DNA from: Rhodovulum visakhapatnamense
Lineage (GTDB): Bacteria; Pseudomonadota; Alphaproteobacteria; Rhodobacterales; Rhodobacteraceae
Direction of reading: 5' to 3'
Assembly (NCBI RefSeq): GCF_004365965.1
Contig: NZ_SOEB01000008.1
Location: forward strand, 1 to 64,000
Length of the DNA stretch: 64,000 nt
Shown here: piece by piece, positions 35,190 through 42,686 of the stretch
Layout of the letters: every line of letters starts with the position of its first letter
Numbering within the stretch: position 1 is the first letter of the stretch
Made by a program: the position numbers and the translations under genes
The notes under the pieces: generated by a model
What the model was told of the DNA's origin: nothing
Databases searched by the model: none
What the model saw: only the letters and a program-made list of their open reading frames with translations

Positions 35190-36404
35190 ATGACCCGCTC
35201 CCGCACTGTCTACGATGCCGAACCGATCCCGGAAAGCGCCCGCGCCGAGATCGACCGCCTGCTGCGCACCGGGGACCTGTTCCGCTATACCGCTGCCGCC
35301 GACGCGCCGGTCACGCTGCTTGAACGCGATTTCGCGGCGCTTCTGGGCGTTCCCTATGCGCTGGCGGTCTCGTCCTGTTCGGCGGCGCTGTTTCTGGCCC
35401 TGAAGGCGCTGGACCTGCCGCGCGAGGCGCGGGTGCTGATCCCGGCCTTCACCTTCGCGGCCGTCCCCTCGGCGGTGATCCATGCCGATTGCGTCCCGGT
35501 GCTGACCGAGGTCGGCGCCGATTTCCGGCTTGATATCGAGGATTTCGAGGCCCGGCTGGACGAGGACATCTCTGCCGTCCTGATCAGCCACATGCGCGGC
35601 CACACCTCGGACATGGACGCCATCGCCGCCGCCTGCGACGCCCGTGGCATCCCGCTGATCGAGGATGCGGCGCATTCGCTGGGCACGCTCTGGCACGGCC
35701 GCAAGATCGGCACGCTGGGCCGGATCGGCTGTTTCTCGTTCCAGTCCTACAAGCTGGTGAATGGCGGAGAGGGCGGGATGCTGATCACCGAAGACCCCGA
35801 CCTTCTGGCCCGCGCCGTCATCATGTCGGGCGCCTACGAACATAACTGGAAAAAGCATGACGGGCTGGCCGCGGCCTTTGCCCGCTGGCAGAACCGCCTG
35901 CCGCTTTACAACATGCGGATGCAGAACCTCTCGGCCGCGGTGATCCGCCCGCAGCTGCCCGAGGTCGCCCGCCGGGTGCGCGAGGGCCGGGCCAATCACG
36001 ACCACGTCGCCGCGCTGTTGAACCGGTCGCCCTGGCTGTCGGTCCCGCCGCCCCTGCCCCCCGAAACGCGCGCCCCGGATTCGATCCAGTTCAACCTCGT
36101 CGGCTTCGAGACCGACGACGAAGCGCGCGCCTTTCAGGATGCCGCCGCCGCGCTTGGGGTGCAGGTGCAGGTCTTCGGGCTGAGCACCGACAATGCGCGG
36201 GCGTTCTGGAACTGGGGGTTTCTCGACGATCTTCCGGGCGGGCCGCGGCGCGATCTGCCCAAGACCCGGGCGATGCTGATGCGGGCCTGCGACGCACGGC
36301 TGCCCGCCCATCTGTCAAGGGCCGAACTGGACCGGATCGCAGGGGCGCTGGTGGCCGCCGCCGAGACGGTGAAAACCGCCGAGGCGCGGGCCTATGGGAC
36401 CTGA
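35190..36404 (+). CDS. DegT/DnrJ/EryC1/StrS-family aminotransferase
   Basis: A 404-residue PLP enzyme of the sugar-aminotransferase-like fold type I group. The PLP-binding Asp is in PLIEDAAHSLGTLWHG and the Schiff-base Lys in CFSFQSYKLVNGGEGG; the YALAVSSCSAALFLALKAL segment binds cofactor phosphate. It begins 89 bases after puuB on the same strand, so it may be the last gene of the amine operon, transferring an amino group from an amine intermediate or its product, or it may be an unrelated single gene. No nucleotide-sugar genes are nearby, which argues against a polysaccharide role. Confidence 0.85.
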   Translation: MTRSRTVYDAEPIPESARAEIDRLLRTGDLFRYTAAADAPVTLLERDFAALLGVPYALAVSSCSAALFLALKALDLPREARVLIPAFTFAAVPSAVIHADCVPVLTEVGADFRLDIEDFEARLDEDISAVLISHMRGHTSDMDAIAAACDARGIPLIEDAAHSLGTLWHGRKIGTLGRIGCFSFQSYKLVNGGEGGMLITEDPDLLARAVIMSGAYEHNWKKHDGLAAAFARWQNRLPLYNMRMQNLSAAVIRPQLPEVARRVREGRANHDHVAALLNRSPWLSVPPPLPPETRAPDSIQFNLVGFETDDEARAFQDAAAALGVQVQVFGLSTDNARAFWNWGFLDDLPGGPRRDLPKTRAMLMRACDARLPAHLSRAELDRIAGALVAAAETVKTAEARAYGT

Positions 36405-36450
36405 GTGCGCTTGACTCGGCCCGGCCCGGCGGCGAGAAGGCACGAACGTT

Positions 36451-36480
36451 AAAAAAAGGCGCCCGGAATTTCCGGGCGCC
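36451..36480 (-). terminator. Strong rho-independent terminator, minus strand
   Basis: GGCGCCCGGAA and TTCCGGGCGCC (36458-36480) form an 11-base-pair perfect stem with a one-base centre. On the minus strand it is followed by seven T (A-run at 36451-36457). It ends the candidate RNA and/or the rlmB transcript. On the plus strand there is no T-run. Confidence 0.88.
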
Positions 36481-36628
36481 AGTCGCGGAACGAGGGACAG
36501 TGAAGCAGGACGAAGGCGTTCCGGGCCTCCGCCCTTCGCCTAAGACATGGGACCGCAGCGCGGTCTTTTCCAGCCCGCTCATGGAACTGTGATCCGAAGA
36601 CTACGGGCCCCGCCTTTGTCAGGCCCGG
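36451..36628 (-). ncRNA. Candidate structured RNA between rlmB and its terminator
   Basis: On the minus strand this stretch can form a long interrupted closing stem: forward-strand AGTC 36481-36484 with GACT 36599-36602, CGGA 36486-36489 with TCCG 36593-36596, and ACAGT 36497-36501 with ACTGT 36586-36590. Inside are a hairpin GACCGC/GCGGTC (36551-36565) and a stem GG-A-CGAAGG/CCTTCGCC (36508-36540). It ends at the perfect terminator. TAAGAT at 36640-36635 could be a -10 element giving a start near 36628. A large closed rod with internal bulges recalls 6S RNA, but I cannot confirm a family. The alternative is an rlmB 3' untranslated region. Confidence 0.45.
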
Positions 36629-36637
36629 GAGGCCATC

Positions 36638-37420
36638 TTAGGGGCGCACCGCCGCCGCATAAAGCGCGACCGCCGCCGCGTTCGAGACATTGAGCGACCC
36701 GAACCCGCCCGCCGCGGGGATACGCACCAGCCGGTCGCAGGTGGCACGGGTCAGTTCGCGCAGGCCCGGCCCTTCGGCCCCCAGAACCAGCCCGACCGGG
36801 GCCGCGCCAATCCCGGCAAGCCCCTCGGCCAGCGTGGAGGGCGCCTCGCCGTCCAGCCCGATCAGGCTGTAGCCCAGCTCTTTCAGCTCTTCCATCGCCC
36901 GCGCCAGGTTCGGCACCCGCAGATAGGGCTGGCGTTCCAGCGCGCCCGAGGCGGTCTTGGCCAGCGCTCCGGTCTCGGGCGCCGAATGGCGGTGCGGCGC
37001 GATCACCGCCCGGGCCCCGAACACCTCGGCCGAGCGCAGGATCGCCCCCACATTATGCGGGTCGGTCACCCGGTCGAGCAGCACCGTCAGCGCGGGCCCC
37101 GTCCCCGGGTCGCAGACATCGCCAAGCTTGCCCCAGTCCAGCGGCCGCACCTCGAGCGCCGCCCCCTGATGCACCGACTCGGGGTCGAGCGGCGCGGCAA
37201 AGCGGCGCGGATCGCACAGTTCGGGCTCGATCCCGGCGGCGGCGATGGCCGGGGCCAGCCGGTCGGCGGCATTCTTCGTCACCACCAGCCGCAGCTTGTC
37301 GCGGCGGGGGTTTTCCAGCGCATCGCGCACCGCGTGCATCCCGAAAAGCCAGACTGTCTCGGCCGCGGCGGCCCGTCGCCCGCGTTCCTTCTCGATCACC
37401 CAGGTGGGTTTCTTGGCCAC
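36638..37420 (-). CDS. rlmB: 23S rRNA (guanosine2251-2'-O)-methyltransferase-type SpoU enzyme
   Basis: A 260-residue TrmH/SpoU-family methyltransferase. The N-terminal substrate-binding domain starts at TVWLFGMHAVRDALENPRR. The knotted SAM-binding domain has motif 1 (LLDRVTDPHNVGAILRSAEV), motif 2 (GLVLGAEGPGLRELT) and motif 3 (IPAAGGFGSLNVSNAAAVAL), all intact. I chose the GTG at 37420, seven bases after AGGGG; an ATG at 37453 would add 11 residues. It is divergent from tRNA-Tyr. The stop is followed by the candidate structured RNA and a strong terminator. Confidence 0.9.
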   Translation of the reverse strand: MAKKPTWVIEKERGRRAAAAETVWLFGMHAVRDALENPRRDKLRLVVTKNAADRLAPAIAAAGIEPELCDPRRFAAPLDPESVHQGAALEVRPLDWGKLGDVCDPGTGPALTVLLDRVTDPHNVGAILRSAEVFGARAVIAPHRHSAPETGALAKTASGALERQPYLRVPNLARAMEELKELGYSLIGLDGEAPSTLAEGLAGIGAAPVGLVLGAEGPGLRELTRATCDRLVRIPAAGGFGSLNVSNAAAVALYAAAVRP

Positions 37421-37489
37421 GTCATCGCCCCTGTTCCGACAGGCGGCGACCATGGCGCCTCGGCGCTGCCGCCGCAAGGGATTTTCCTG

Positions 37490-37518
37490 TTGACGCGCCC
37501 CCACAGCTTGCGTATCCA
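37490..37518 (+). promoter_or_regulatory. Promoter of tRNA-Tyr
   Basis: TTGACG at 37490-37495 and TATCCA at 37513-37518 are separated by 17 bases. The expected start of transcription is near 37525, six bases before the mature tRNA. Confidence 0.7.
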
Positions 37519-37530
37519 GCGCCTCACTCA

Positions 37531-37614
37531 GGGCGACGTGCTGCAAGGTGCGGCAGCGGACTGTAACTCCGCCGGGGAGACCCACGCCTGGTTCGATTCC
37601 AGGGTCGCCCACCA
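37531..37614 (+). tRNA. tRNA-Tyr (anticodon GTA)
   Basis: An 84-base class II tRNA. The acceptor stem GGGCGAC pairs with GTCGCCC (37604-37610), followed by discriminator A and an encoded CCA (37612-37614). The anticodon arm GCGGA-CTGTAAC-TCCGC carries GTA. The variable arm is long (GGGGAGACCC), as expected for Tyr, and the T arm is CCTGG-TTCGATT-CCAGG. Integrase remnants start 34 bases downstream, consistent with the tRNA 3' end having served as an integration site. Confidence 0.97.
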
Positions 37615-37647
37615 TTCTCCCCTCTTTTCAAAGAGTTACGCTCTCTC

Positions 37648-38032
37648 GTGTACGGGAGATTTACCGACGTGACCTTTACAGTTCTGCCCAAGGGCGTCTT
37701 CAAGCGCGGCGCTGTCTACGCCTTGCGATTCACCGTTCCTGTCGAGTTGAGACCGGCGGTCGGCAAGCGGGAAATCATCCGATCCCTGGGCTCCTCCGAC
37801 CTTGGGGAAGCCCTGAGCCGACGCAGGGAAACCCTTGAGGAAATCAAGGCGCGCTCTTCGCGAAATACGACGGCCCCTACCCCTGGCCGGTGCCCGAACA
37901 GGTGCGCCACGCGCTCTGCGGGCGACGGAAGCCCGTCTACGGCCCGTGGCAGGCGGTCAGCGCCGAAGGTGGCGGCAAGCTGGCCCGTCTTCTGCACGAA
38001 AAACACCAAGCCGCCGTCGGCAAGGTCGGATA
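37648..38032 (+). pseudogene. Phage-type integrase remnant (N-terminal DUF6538-like part) with frameshift
   Basis: Codons from the GTG at 37648 read FTVLPKGVFKRGAVYALRFT, then VPVELRPAVGKREIIRSLGS and a helix with EALSRRRETLEEIKAR. This is the N-terminal arm of a tyrosine-type integrase. Near 37850 the meaningful frame appears to shift: the next plausible stretch (ALFAKYDGPYPWPVPEQVRH, then VYGPWQAVSAEGGGKLARLL) lies in another frame and ends at a TAG at 38030. I am not sure that second stretch belongs to the integrase. The core-binding and catalytic domains (R...HxxR...Y) are absent. Its place directly after tRNA-Tyr fits a decayed integrative element. Confidence 0.6.
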
Positions 38033-38525
38033 GGTCGTGCTGCGGCCCTGCGGGCGCTCGGGGTCGACCGGCAACAGCGCGGCGAAGGGCGCGGGCCAAA
38101 TCCAGTCGCCACCCATGGGTGCCCGGACACGCGCCGGGCTGGACGCTTCGGCCCATGCGGCAATTGCCGCCATATCCTGCGCCGCCTGTGCCATTACTGC
38201 ACAACCGACGCTTCGGCTTCGGCGACCATTTCCGGGTGACAATACGAACGCTGAACCTCGTAGTTCGTGCGGTCGTAGTTTTTCAGCACGCCGCCAATAT
38301 CAACGCCTTCGTCGAGCATGCCCGGCCTCGCGCGTAGGCTCGGGGCAATGGGGCTGGTCGCGCCCTGCACGGTACGGGTCCGGCCGCTTCTGACCCGGGC
38401 CGATCTGCACCGCGCCGGTGCCATGATCCCCTGCGACCGCTCTGAGGCAGGCGCAAGACCGGAAGCCGCCCGTTGCGGAGTCTGATCGTCCAGCGTCGCC
38501 CGGGTCCGGGCGGGTCAAGGGCCGG
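38033..38525. other. Degraded accessory DNA after the integrase remnant
   Basis: About 490 bases without a gene I can support. Around 38230-38310 the G+C content is visibly lower than in surrounding DNA. Several open frames exist on both strands, for example a 41-codon minus-strand frame from 38319 (MLDEGVDIGGVLKNYDRTNY at its start), but none shows a recognisable family or good start site. I read it as leftover from the element that inserted at tRNA-Tyr. I saw no duplicated tRNA 3' end that would mark the far attachment site. Confidence 0.5.
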
Positions 38526-38720
38526 TCAGACCGTGGCGGCCGAATAGCCCGCGTCTTCGATCGCGGCCGCGATCTCGGCCTCGGGCAGCGCGGTTTTGGT
38601 CTCGACCGTATGGGTTCCCAGGTCGCAGGAAATCTCGGCCGACGGGTCGCGCTGGCGAATGGCCTTCTCGATGGCGGCGGTGCAATGGCCGCAGGTCATG
38701 TCGGGCACGCTGAATTTCAT
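38526..38720 (-). CDS. Heavy-metal-associated (HMA) domain metallochaperone
   Basis: A 64-residue CopZ-like protein with the ferredoxin-like HMA fold. The metal-binding motif is PDMTCGHCTAAIEKAIRQ (MxCxxC, here MTCGHC) near residue 8, and the end AAIEDAGYSAATV matches the family. It would bind Cu(I) or a similar soft metal and hand it to a P-type ATPase or regulator, neither of which is adjacent. The gene stands alone: to its left is the degraded integrase region, to its right the divergent pirin gene. Confidence 0.9.
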   Translation of the reverse strand: MKFSVPDMTCGHCTAAIEKAIRQRDPSAEISCDLGTHTVETKTALPEAEIAAAIEDAGYSAATV

Positions 38721-38931
38721 CTGGGCATCCTCCTGAGATCCGGAATTTCCCCCTTCATGCAGCTTCCAGCGGCGGGAAGGTCAAGCCCCGAATTGACATT
38801 GACGCGGATCGCGCCCGGCCGGGTGACAAGGACCCTCCGCCGGGACTGGACATCGCGGCGGTCGGCCACATTTTGACTCTGGCGGCCGCGGGGCGCCTTG
38901 CGCCACGGGCAGGACCGGCAGGAGACCCGAC

Positions 38932-39897
38932 ATGAGCTGGAACCCGACCCAGGACCCCGAAAGCGGCGCGGCGGGCTGCGCCGCGCTGGAAACCCTCATC
39001 ATTCCGCGCGCCCGCGACATCGGCGGCTTCGAGGTGCGGCGCGCGCTGCCCTCGCCAAAGCGGCAGATGGTCGGCCCGTTCATCTTCTTCGACCAGATGG
39101 GCCCTGCCGAATTCCTCACCGCGGGCGGGATCGACGTGCGCCCGCACCCGCATATCGGGCTTGGGACCGTGACCTATCTGTATCGCGGCGAATTCGAGCA
39201 TCGCGACAGCATCGGCAGCCATCAGATGATCTATCCGGGCGAGGTGAACTGGATGGTCGCGGGCCGCGGCGTGACCCATTCCGAACGGACGAGCGCAGCC
39301 ACGCGCGGCACCCGGCACAGCCTGTTCGGCATCCAGACCTGGATCGCCCTGCCCGAGGATCGCGAAGAGACCGCGCCGTCTTTCGAACATCACGGCAAGG
39401 ACGCGCTGCCGGTGATCGAGGCGGGCGGTGCCGAAGCGCGGCTGATCCTCGGCCGGGCCTATGGCGCCGAAAGCCCGGTGACGCTGCCGTCGGAAACCTT
39501 CTACCTCGATGTCGTGCTGGCCCCCGGCGCGCGCTTTCCGCTGCCCGACGATCACGAAGATCGCGGCATCCATGTCGCCGAGGGCTCGATCGAGGTGGCG
39601 GGCGATCGGTTCGAGGCCGGGCGCATGATGATCTTCCGCCCCGGCGATGCGATTTCCGTCATGGCCGGACCGCAGGGCGCCCGGCTGATGGCGCTGGGTG
39701 GCGCGACGCTGAACGGGCCGCGCTATATCTGGTGGAACTTCGTCTCGTCCTCGAAGGACCGCATCGCCCAGGCCCGGGCCGACTGGCAGGCCGCCGACTG
39801 GGCCAATGGCCCGTTCCACCTGCCGCCGGGGGACGCGGCCGAGTTCATCCCGATCCCGCCGGAACTGGACCGGACCCGCCCGCGCGCGTGGAAATAA
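38932..39897 (+). CDS. Pirin family protein
   Basis: A 321-residue bicupin. The N-terminal pirin domain holds the metal ligands in VRPHPHIGLGTVTYLYRGEF and GRGVTHSER (His, His, His, Glu); the C-terminal pirin_C cupin follows from about residue 190 (FYLDVVLAPGARFPLPDDHE). Bacterial pirins have been reported as quercetinases or as modulators of central metabolism; the substrate here is unknown. MSWNPTQDP is an ordinary start for the alphaproteobacterial subgroup. It converges on benE with 8 bases between the stops. Confidence 0.9.
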   Translation: MSWNPTQDPESGAAGCAALETLIIPRARDIGGFEVRRALPSPKRQMVGPFIFFDQMGPAEFLTAGGIDVRPHPHIGLGTVTYLYRGEFEHRDSIGSHQMIYPGEVNWMVAGRGVTHSERTSAATRGTRHSLFGIQTWIALPEDREETAPSFEHHGKDALPVIEAGGAEARLILGRAYGAESPVTLPSETFYLDVVLAPGARFPLPDDHEDRGIHVAEGSIEVAGDRFEAGRMMIFRPGDAISVMAGPQGARLMALGGATLNGPRYIWWNFVSSSKDRIAQARADWQAADWANGPFHLPPGDAAEFIPIPPELDRTRPRAWK

Positions 39898-39905
39898 GCG
39901 CGCGC

Positions 39906-41099
39906 TCAGGCCGGGCGCCGGTCCGGCGCCGCTGCGCGGGATCGGCGCGGCGCCAGCACGGCCCCGGTGCCGATGCCCAGCAAGAGCGCCCAGAAGGGCG
40001 CGCCGATGCCCAGAAAGCCGATCCCCGACACAGTGGTCATGAAGGTCACCAGCGCCGCCTCGCGCCGCTCGGGCGCGGCCAGCGCCGCATGCAGGCTGGT
40101 GCCGATGGTGTTCAGAAGCGCAAGCCCGGCCACGGTGACCACCAGCGCCTTCGGCGCGATCAGGAAAAGGCTGATCACCGCCGCCCCCATCAGCCCCACG
40201 AGGCAGTAAAGCAGCCCCGCCACCACCACCGCGCGGTAACGGGTGTCGGGGTCTTCGTCCGCCTCCGGCCCCGCACAGATCGCCGCCGTGATGGCCGCCA
40301 GGTTGAACGCATAGCCCCCGAAGGGCGCCAGCAGCAGCGTCGTCAGCCCGGTCACCGTCACGCAGGCCGAGACCGGCGGCGCGTAGCCCGCGGCCTTGAG
40401 GGTCACGATGCCGGGCGTGTTCTGCGAGGCCATGGTGACGATGAAAAGCGGCAGCCCGACCCCGATCAGCACCGGCAGCGACAGCGCGGGCATCACGAAG
40501 GCCGGGCGCGCGAGCGACAGATCGACCGCCGCGCCGCTGTCGAAGGCGCCGGTCACGGCACAGAAGAGGCAGCCCGCCAGCAGCACCGCGGGGATCGCAA
40601 AGCGCGGGAAAAGGCGCCGCCCGGCCAGATAGACCGCGCCCATGACCGCGACCAGCGGCAGGTTGTCCTCTGTCGAGGCGAAGATGCCCAGCCCGAACTG
40701 GAAGAGGATGCCCGCCAGCATCGCATTGCCGATGCCATCGGGGATCAGATGCGACAGCTTCTCGAACCAGCCGGTCAGCCCGGTCAGCGTCAGCAAGAGC
40801 CCGCAGAAGACGAAAGCACCGATGGCCTCGTTCATCGGCACGCCGTCGAGGCTGATCACCAGAAGGGCGGCCCCCGGCGTCGACCAGGCGGTCAGGATCG
40901 GCATCCGGTAGCGCAGCGACAGGATCAGGCCGCTGGCCCCCATCCCGAGCCCCAGCGCCAGCATCCAGCTGTTGGCCTGGGCCTGGCTGGCCCCCAGCAC
41001 GTCAATGGCCTGAAAGATGATCGCGACGCTGCTGGTATAGCCCAACAGGACCGCAATGAAGCCCGCGACCAGATGCGAGATTTTCAGCCCGAAAATCAT
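39906..41099 (-). CDS. benE: BenE-family benzoate/H+ symporter-type transporter
   Basis: A 397-residue membrane protein with about twelve hydrophobic helices. BenE landmarks are MPILTAWSTPGAALL, EAIGAFVFCGLLLTLTGL, SQNTPGIVTLKAAGY and APFGGYAFNLAAITAAICAG. Known members import benzoate with protons; no benzoate-degradation genes are in the window, so the substrate is uncertain. The start MIFGLKISH at 41099 fits the family. The divergent XRE-cupin gene 107 bases away is a likely regulator, as this pairing is common for transporter genes. Confidence 0.88.
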   Translation of the reverse strand: MIFGLKISHLVAGFIAVLLGYTSSVAIIFQAIDVLGASQAQANSWMLALGLGMGASGLILSLRYRMPILTAWSTPGAALLVISLDGVPMNEAIGAFVFCGLLLTLTGLTGWFEKLSHLIPDGIGNAMLAGILFQFGLGIFASTEDNLPLVAVMGAVYLAGRRLFPRFAIPAVLLAGCLFCAVTGAFDSGAAVDLSLARPAFVMPALSLPVLIGVGLPLFIVTMASQNTPGIVTLKAAGYAPPVSACVTVTGLTTLLLAPFGGYAFNLAAITAAICAGPEADEDPDTRYRAVVVAGLLYCLVGLMGAAVISLFLIAPKALVVTVAGLALLNTIGTSLHAALAAPERREAALVTFMTTVSGIGFLGIGAPFWALLLGIGTGAVLAPRRSRAAAPDRRPA

Positions 41100-41206
41100 T
41101 CCGCTCGTGCCTTTCCTGTGCCCCGGGGCTAGGACTGTGACGGAAGAGGCCCGGGTTCGGCCGTTATAACGGTCGGACGCTATAGCGCACAAGAGCCGCG
41201 ACAGGG

Positions 41207-41782
41207 ATGACAGAGACGAAGATCCGGATCAATCTCAGGGCCGCCCGCGCCCGGGCGGGGCTGAGCCTGGCGCAGGCCGCCGACCTGACCGGCGTCAGCA
41301 AGGCCATGCTGGGCCAGATCGAACGCGGCGAATCGAGCCCCACCATCGCCACGCTCTGGAAGCTGGCGCGCGGCTTCCAGCTGCCCCTGACGGCGCTGAT
41401 CGAGGATCTGGTGCAGACCACGGGCACCTTCACGCCCGCCACCGCGCGGCCCATGCGGTTCGAGGGCAGCATCGCCATGCGCACGATCTTTCCCTTCGAC
41501 CCGGTCTTCGGGTCCGAAACCTTTCTGGTGACGCTCGACCCGGGGCAGGTCCACCTGTCGGCCGCGCATGATACCGGCGTGGTCGAGGACATCTTCGTCA
41601 CGGAAGGCCAGGTCGAGGTGCTGCTGGACGACATCTGGAAGACATGCCAGGCGGGCGACGGGCTGCGCTTTCCGGCCGACCGGGCACATGGCTATCGCAA
41701 TCGGGCCGACAGCCCGGCCCTGTTCCACAATACCCTGCACTATCCCGGAACCGCGCTGTTCGGACCGCCCGAAGACGCCTGA
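41207..41782 (+). CDS. XRE-family regulator with C-terminal cupin domain
   Basis: A 191-residue regulator. Residues about 8-62 are a Cro/C1-type helix-turn-helix (ARAGLSLAQAADLTGVSKAM and QIERGESSPTIATLWKLARG). Residues about 110-185 are a cupin_2 barrel (VEDIFVTEGQVEVLLDDIW, GDGLRFPADRAHGYRNRADS) that would bind a small effector. It is divergent from benE, so it probably controls that transporter and itself. The 107-base gap has room for one operator; I see no single obvious long palindrome there. Confidence 0.88.
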   Translation: MTETKIRINLRAARARAGLSLAQAADLTGVSKAMLGQIERGESSPTIATLWKLARGFQLPLTALIEDLVQTTGTFTPATARPMRFEGSIAMRTIFPFDPVFGSETFLVTLDPGQVHLSAAHDTGVVEDIFVTEGQVEVLLDDIWKTCQAGDGLRFPADRAHGYRNRADSPALFHNTLHYPGTALFGPPEDA

Positions 41783-41863
41783 CCGAACGGCGCGGCGCCT
41801 GACGCCAAAACGGCGGCCCCGTCGGGACCGCCGCGCCTTGCCGGACAGGACCGCCCGGCCGGG

Positions 41864-42466
41864 TTACTTGCCGAGGGTGATGAAGCGGCTGTCATCCTCG
41901 ATGAAGGTCTTGGGACCGATCTCGCCCGCATGGGACCCGAAGGGCATCTGGGCGATCAGCTTCCAGCTGGAGGGCACGCCAAAGGCCTCGGCCAGCGCGG
42001 CATCGGCCACCGGATTGTAGTGCTGAAGGCTCGCGCCGATGCCTTCTTCGGCCAGAGCGGTCCAGACCGCCAGCTGCGCCATCCCGGCGGAATGGTTCGC
42101 AAACCCCGGGAACGCATCGGCATAAAGCGGGAACTGCTCCTGCAGGCCGCGGATCGTATCCTGATCCTCGTAGAACAGCACCGTGCCAGCGCCGGCGGCA
42201 AATCCGGCCATCTTGGCGGCGGTCGGCGCGAAGGCGTCTTCGGGAACGATCTTGCGCAGCTCGGCCTCGATCAGCGACCAGGCCTTCTCGCTTTCGGCGC
42301 CGAACAGGATGACCGCCCGCGAACTTTGCGAGTTGAACGAGGAGGGCGCGTGGCGGATCGCCGTCTTGATCAGCTCTTCGACCGCATCGGCCGGGATCGG
42401 AAGGGTCTTGCCAAGGGCGTATTGCGTTCGGCGTTTGGACAGCAGGTCGAGCGTCTTGTTGGACAT
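41864..42466 (-). CDS. Nitroreductase family protein (YdgI/HBN1-like)
   Basis: A 200-residue FMN-dependent oxidoreductase-like protein. Family motifs are LLSKRRTQYALGKTLP near the N-terminus, IRHAPSSFNSQSSRAVILFG (FMN contact Arg/Ser/Asn), the dimer helix NHSAGMAQLAVWTALAEEGI and GASLQHYNPVADAAL. This subgroup resembles yeast Hbn1/Frm2 and bacterial YdgI, thought to act on oxidised lipids or nitro compounds. Length is typical and the product is cytoplasmic. It stands between the XRE-cupin gene (convergent) and an unrelated membrane protein gene. Confidence 0.88.
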   Translation of the reverse strand: MSNKTLDLLSKRRTQYALGKTLPIPADAVEELIKTAIRHAPSSFNSQSSRAVILFGAESEKAWSLIEAELRKIVPEDAFAPTAAKMAGFAAGAGTVLFYEDQDTIRGLQEQFPLYADAFPGFANHSAGMAQLAVWTALAEEGIGASLQHYNPVADAALAEAFGVPSSWKLIAQMPFGSHAGEIGPKTFIEDDSRFITLGK

Positions 42467-42686
42467 GGGGGAGCTCCTGAGGGGGAATGGCTTCGGGTCT
42501 CTGTATTTCGCGAACCGAAACCCGCTTCAATGGCAACTCTTGTTCCATTACGCACAGCGGACGTGCTTTCGGGGGCCGGAAGAGCGGCCAGCGGCTCTTG
42601 ACAGGCGACATCTCGGGTCCCTGCCATGGGCCGTTATGCGCTGGCTGTCCAGTTGCGCGCTTGCCCGAAGCGGCCCGACCGACGGC

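Noticed and set aside
37716-38242. Minus-strand open frames opposite the integrase remnant
   Set aside because: Some stretches look protein-like, but there is no convincing start, no recognisable family, and they overlap the better-supported integrase frame.
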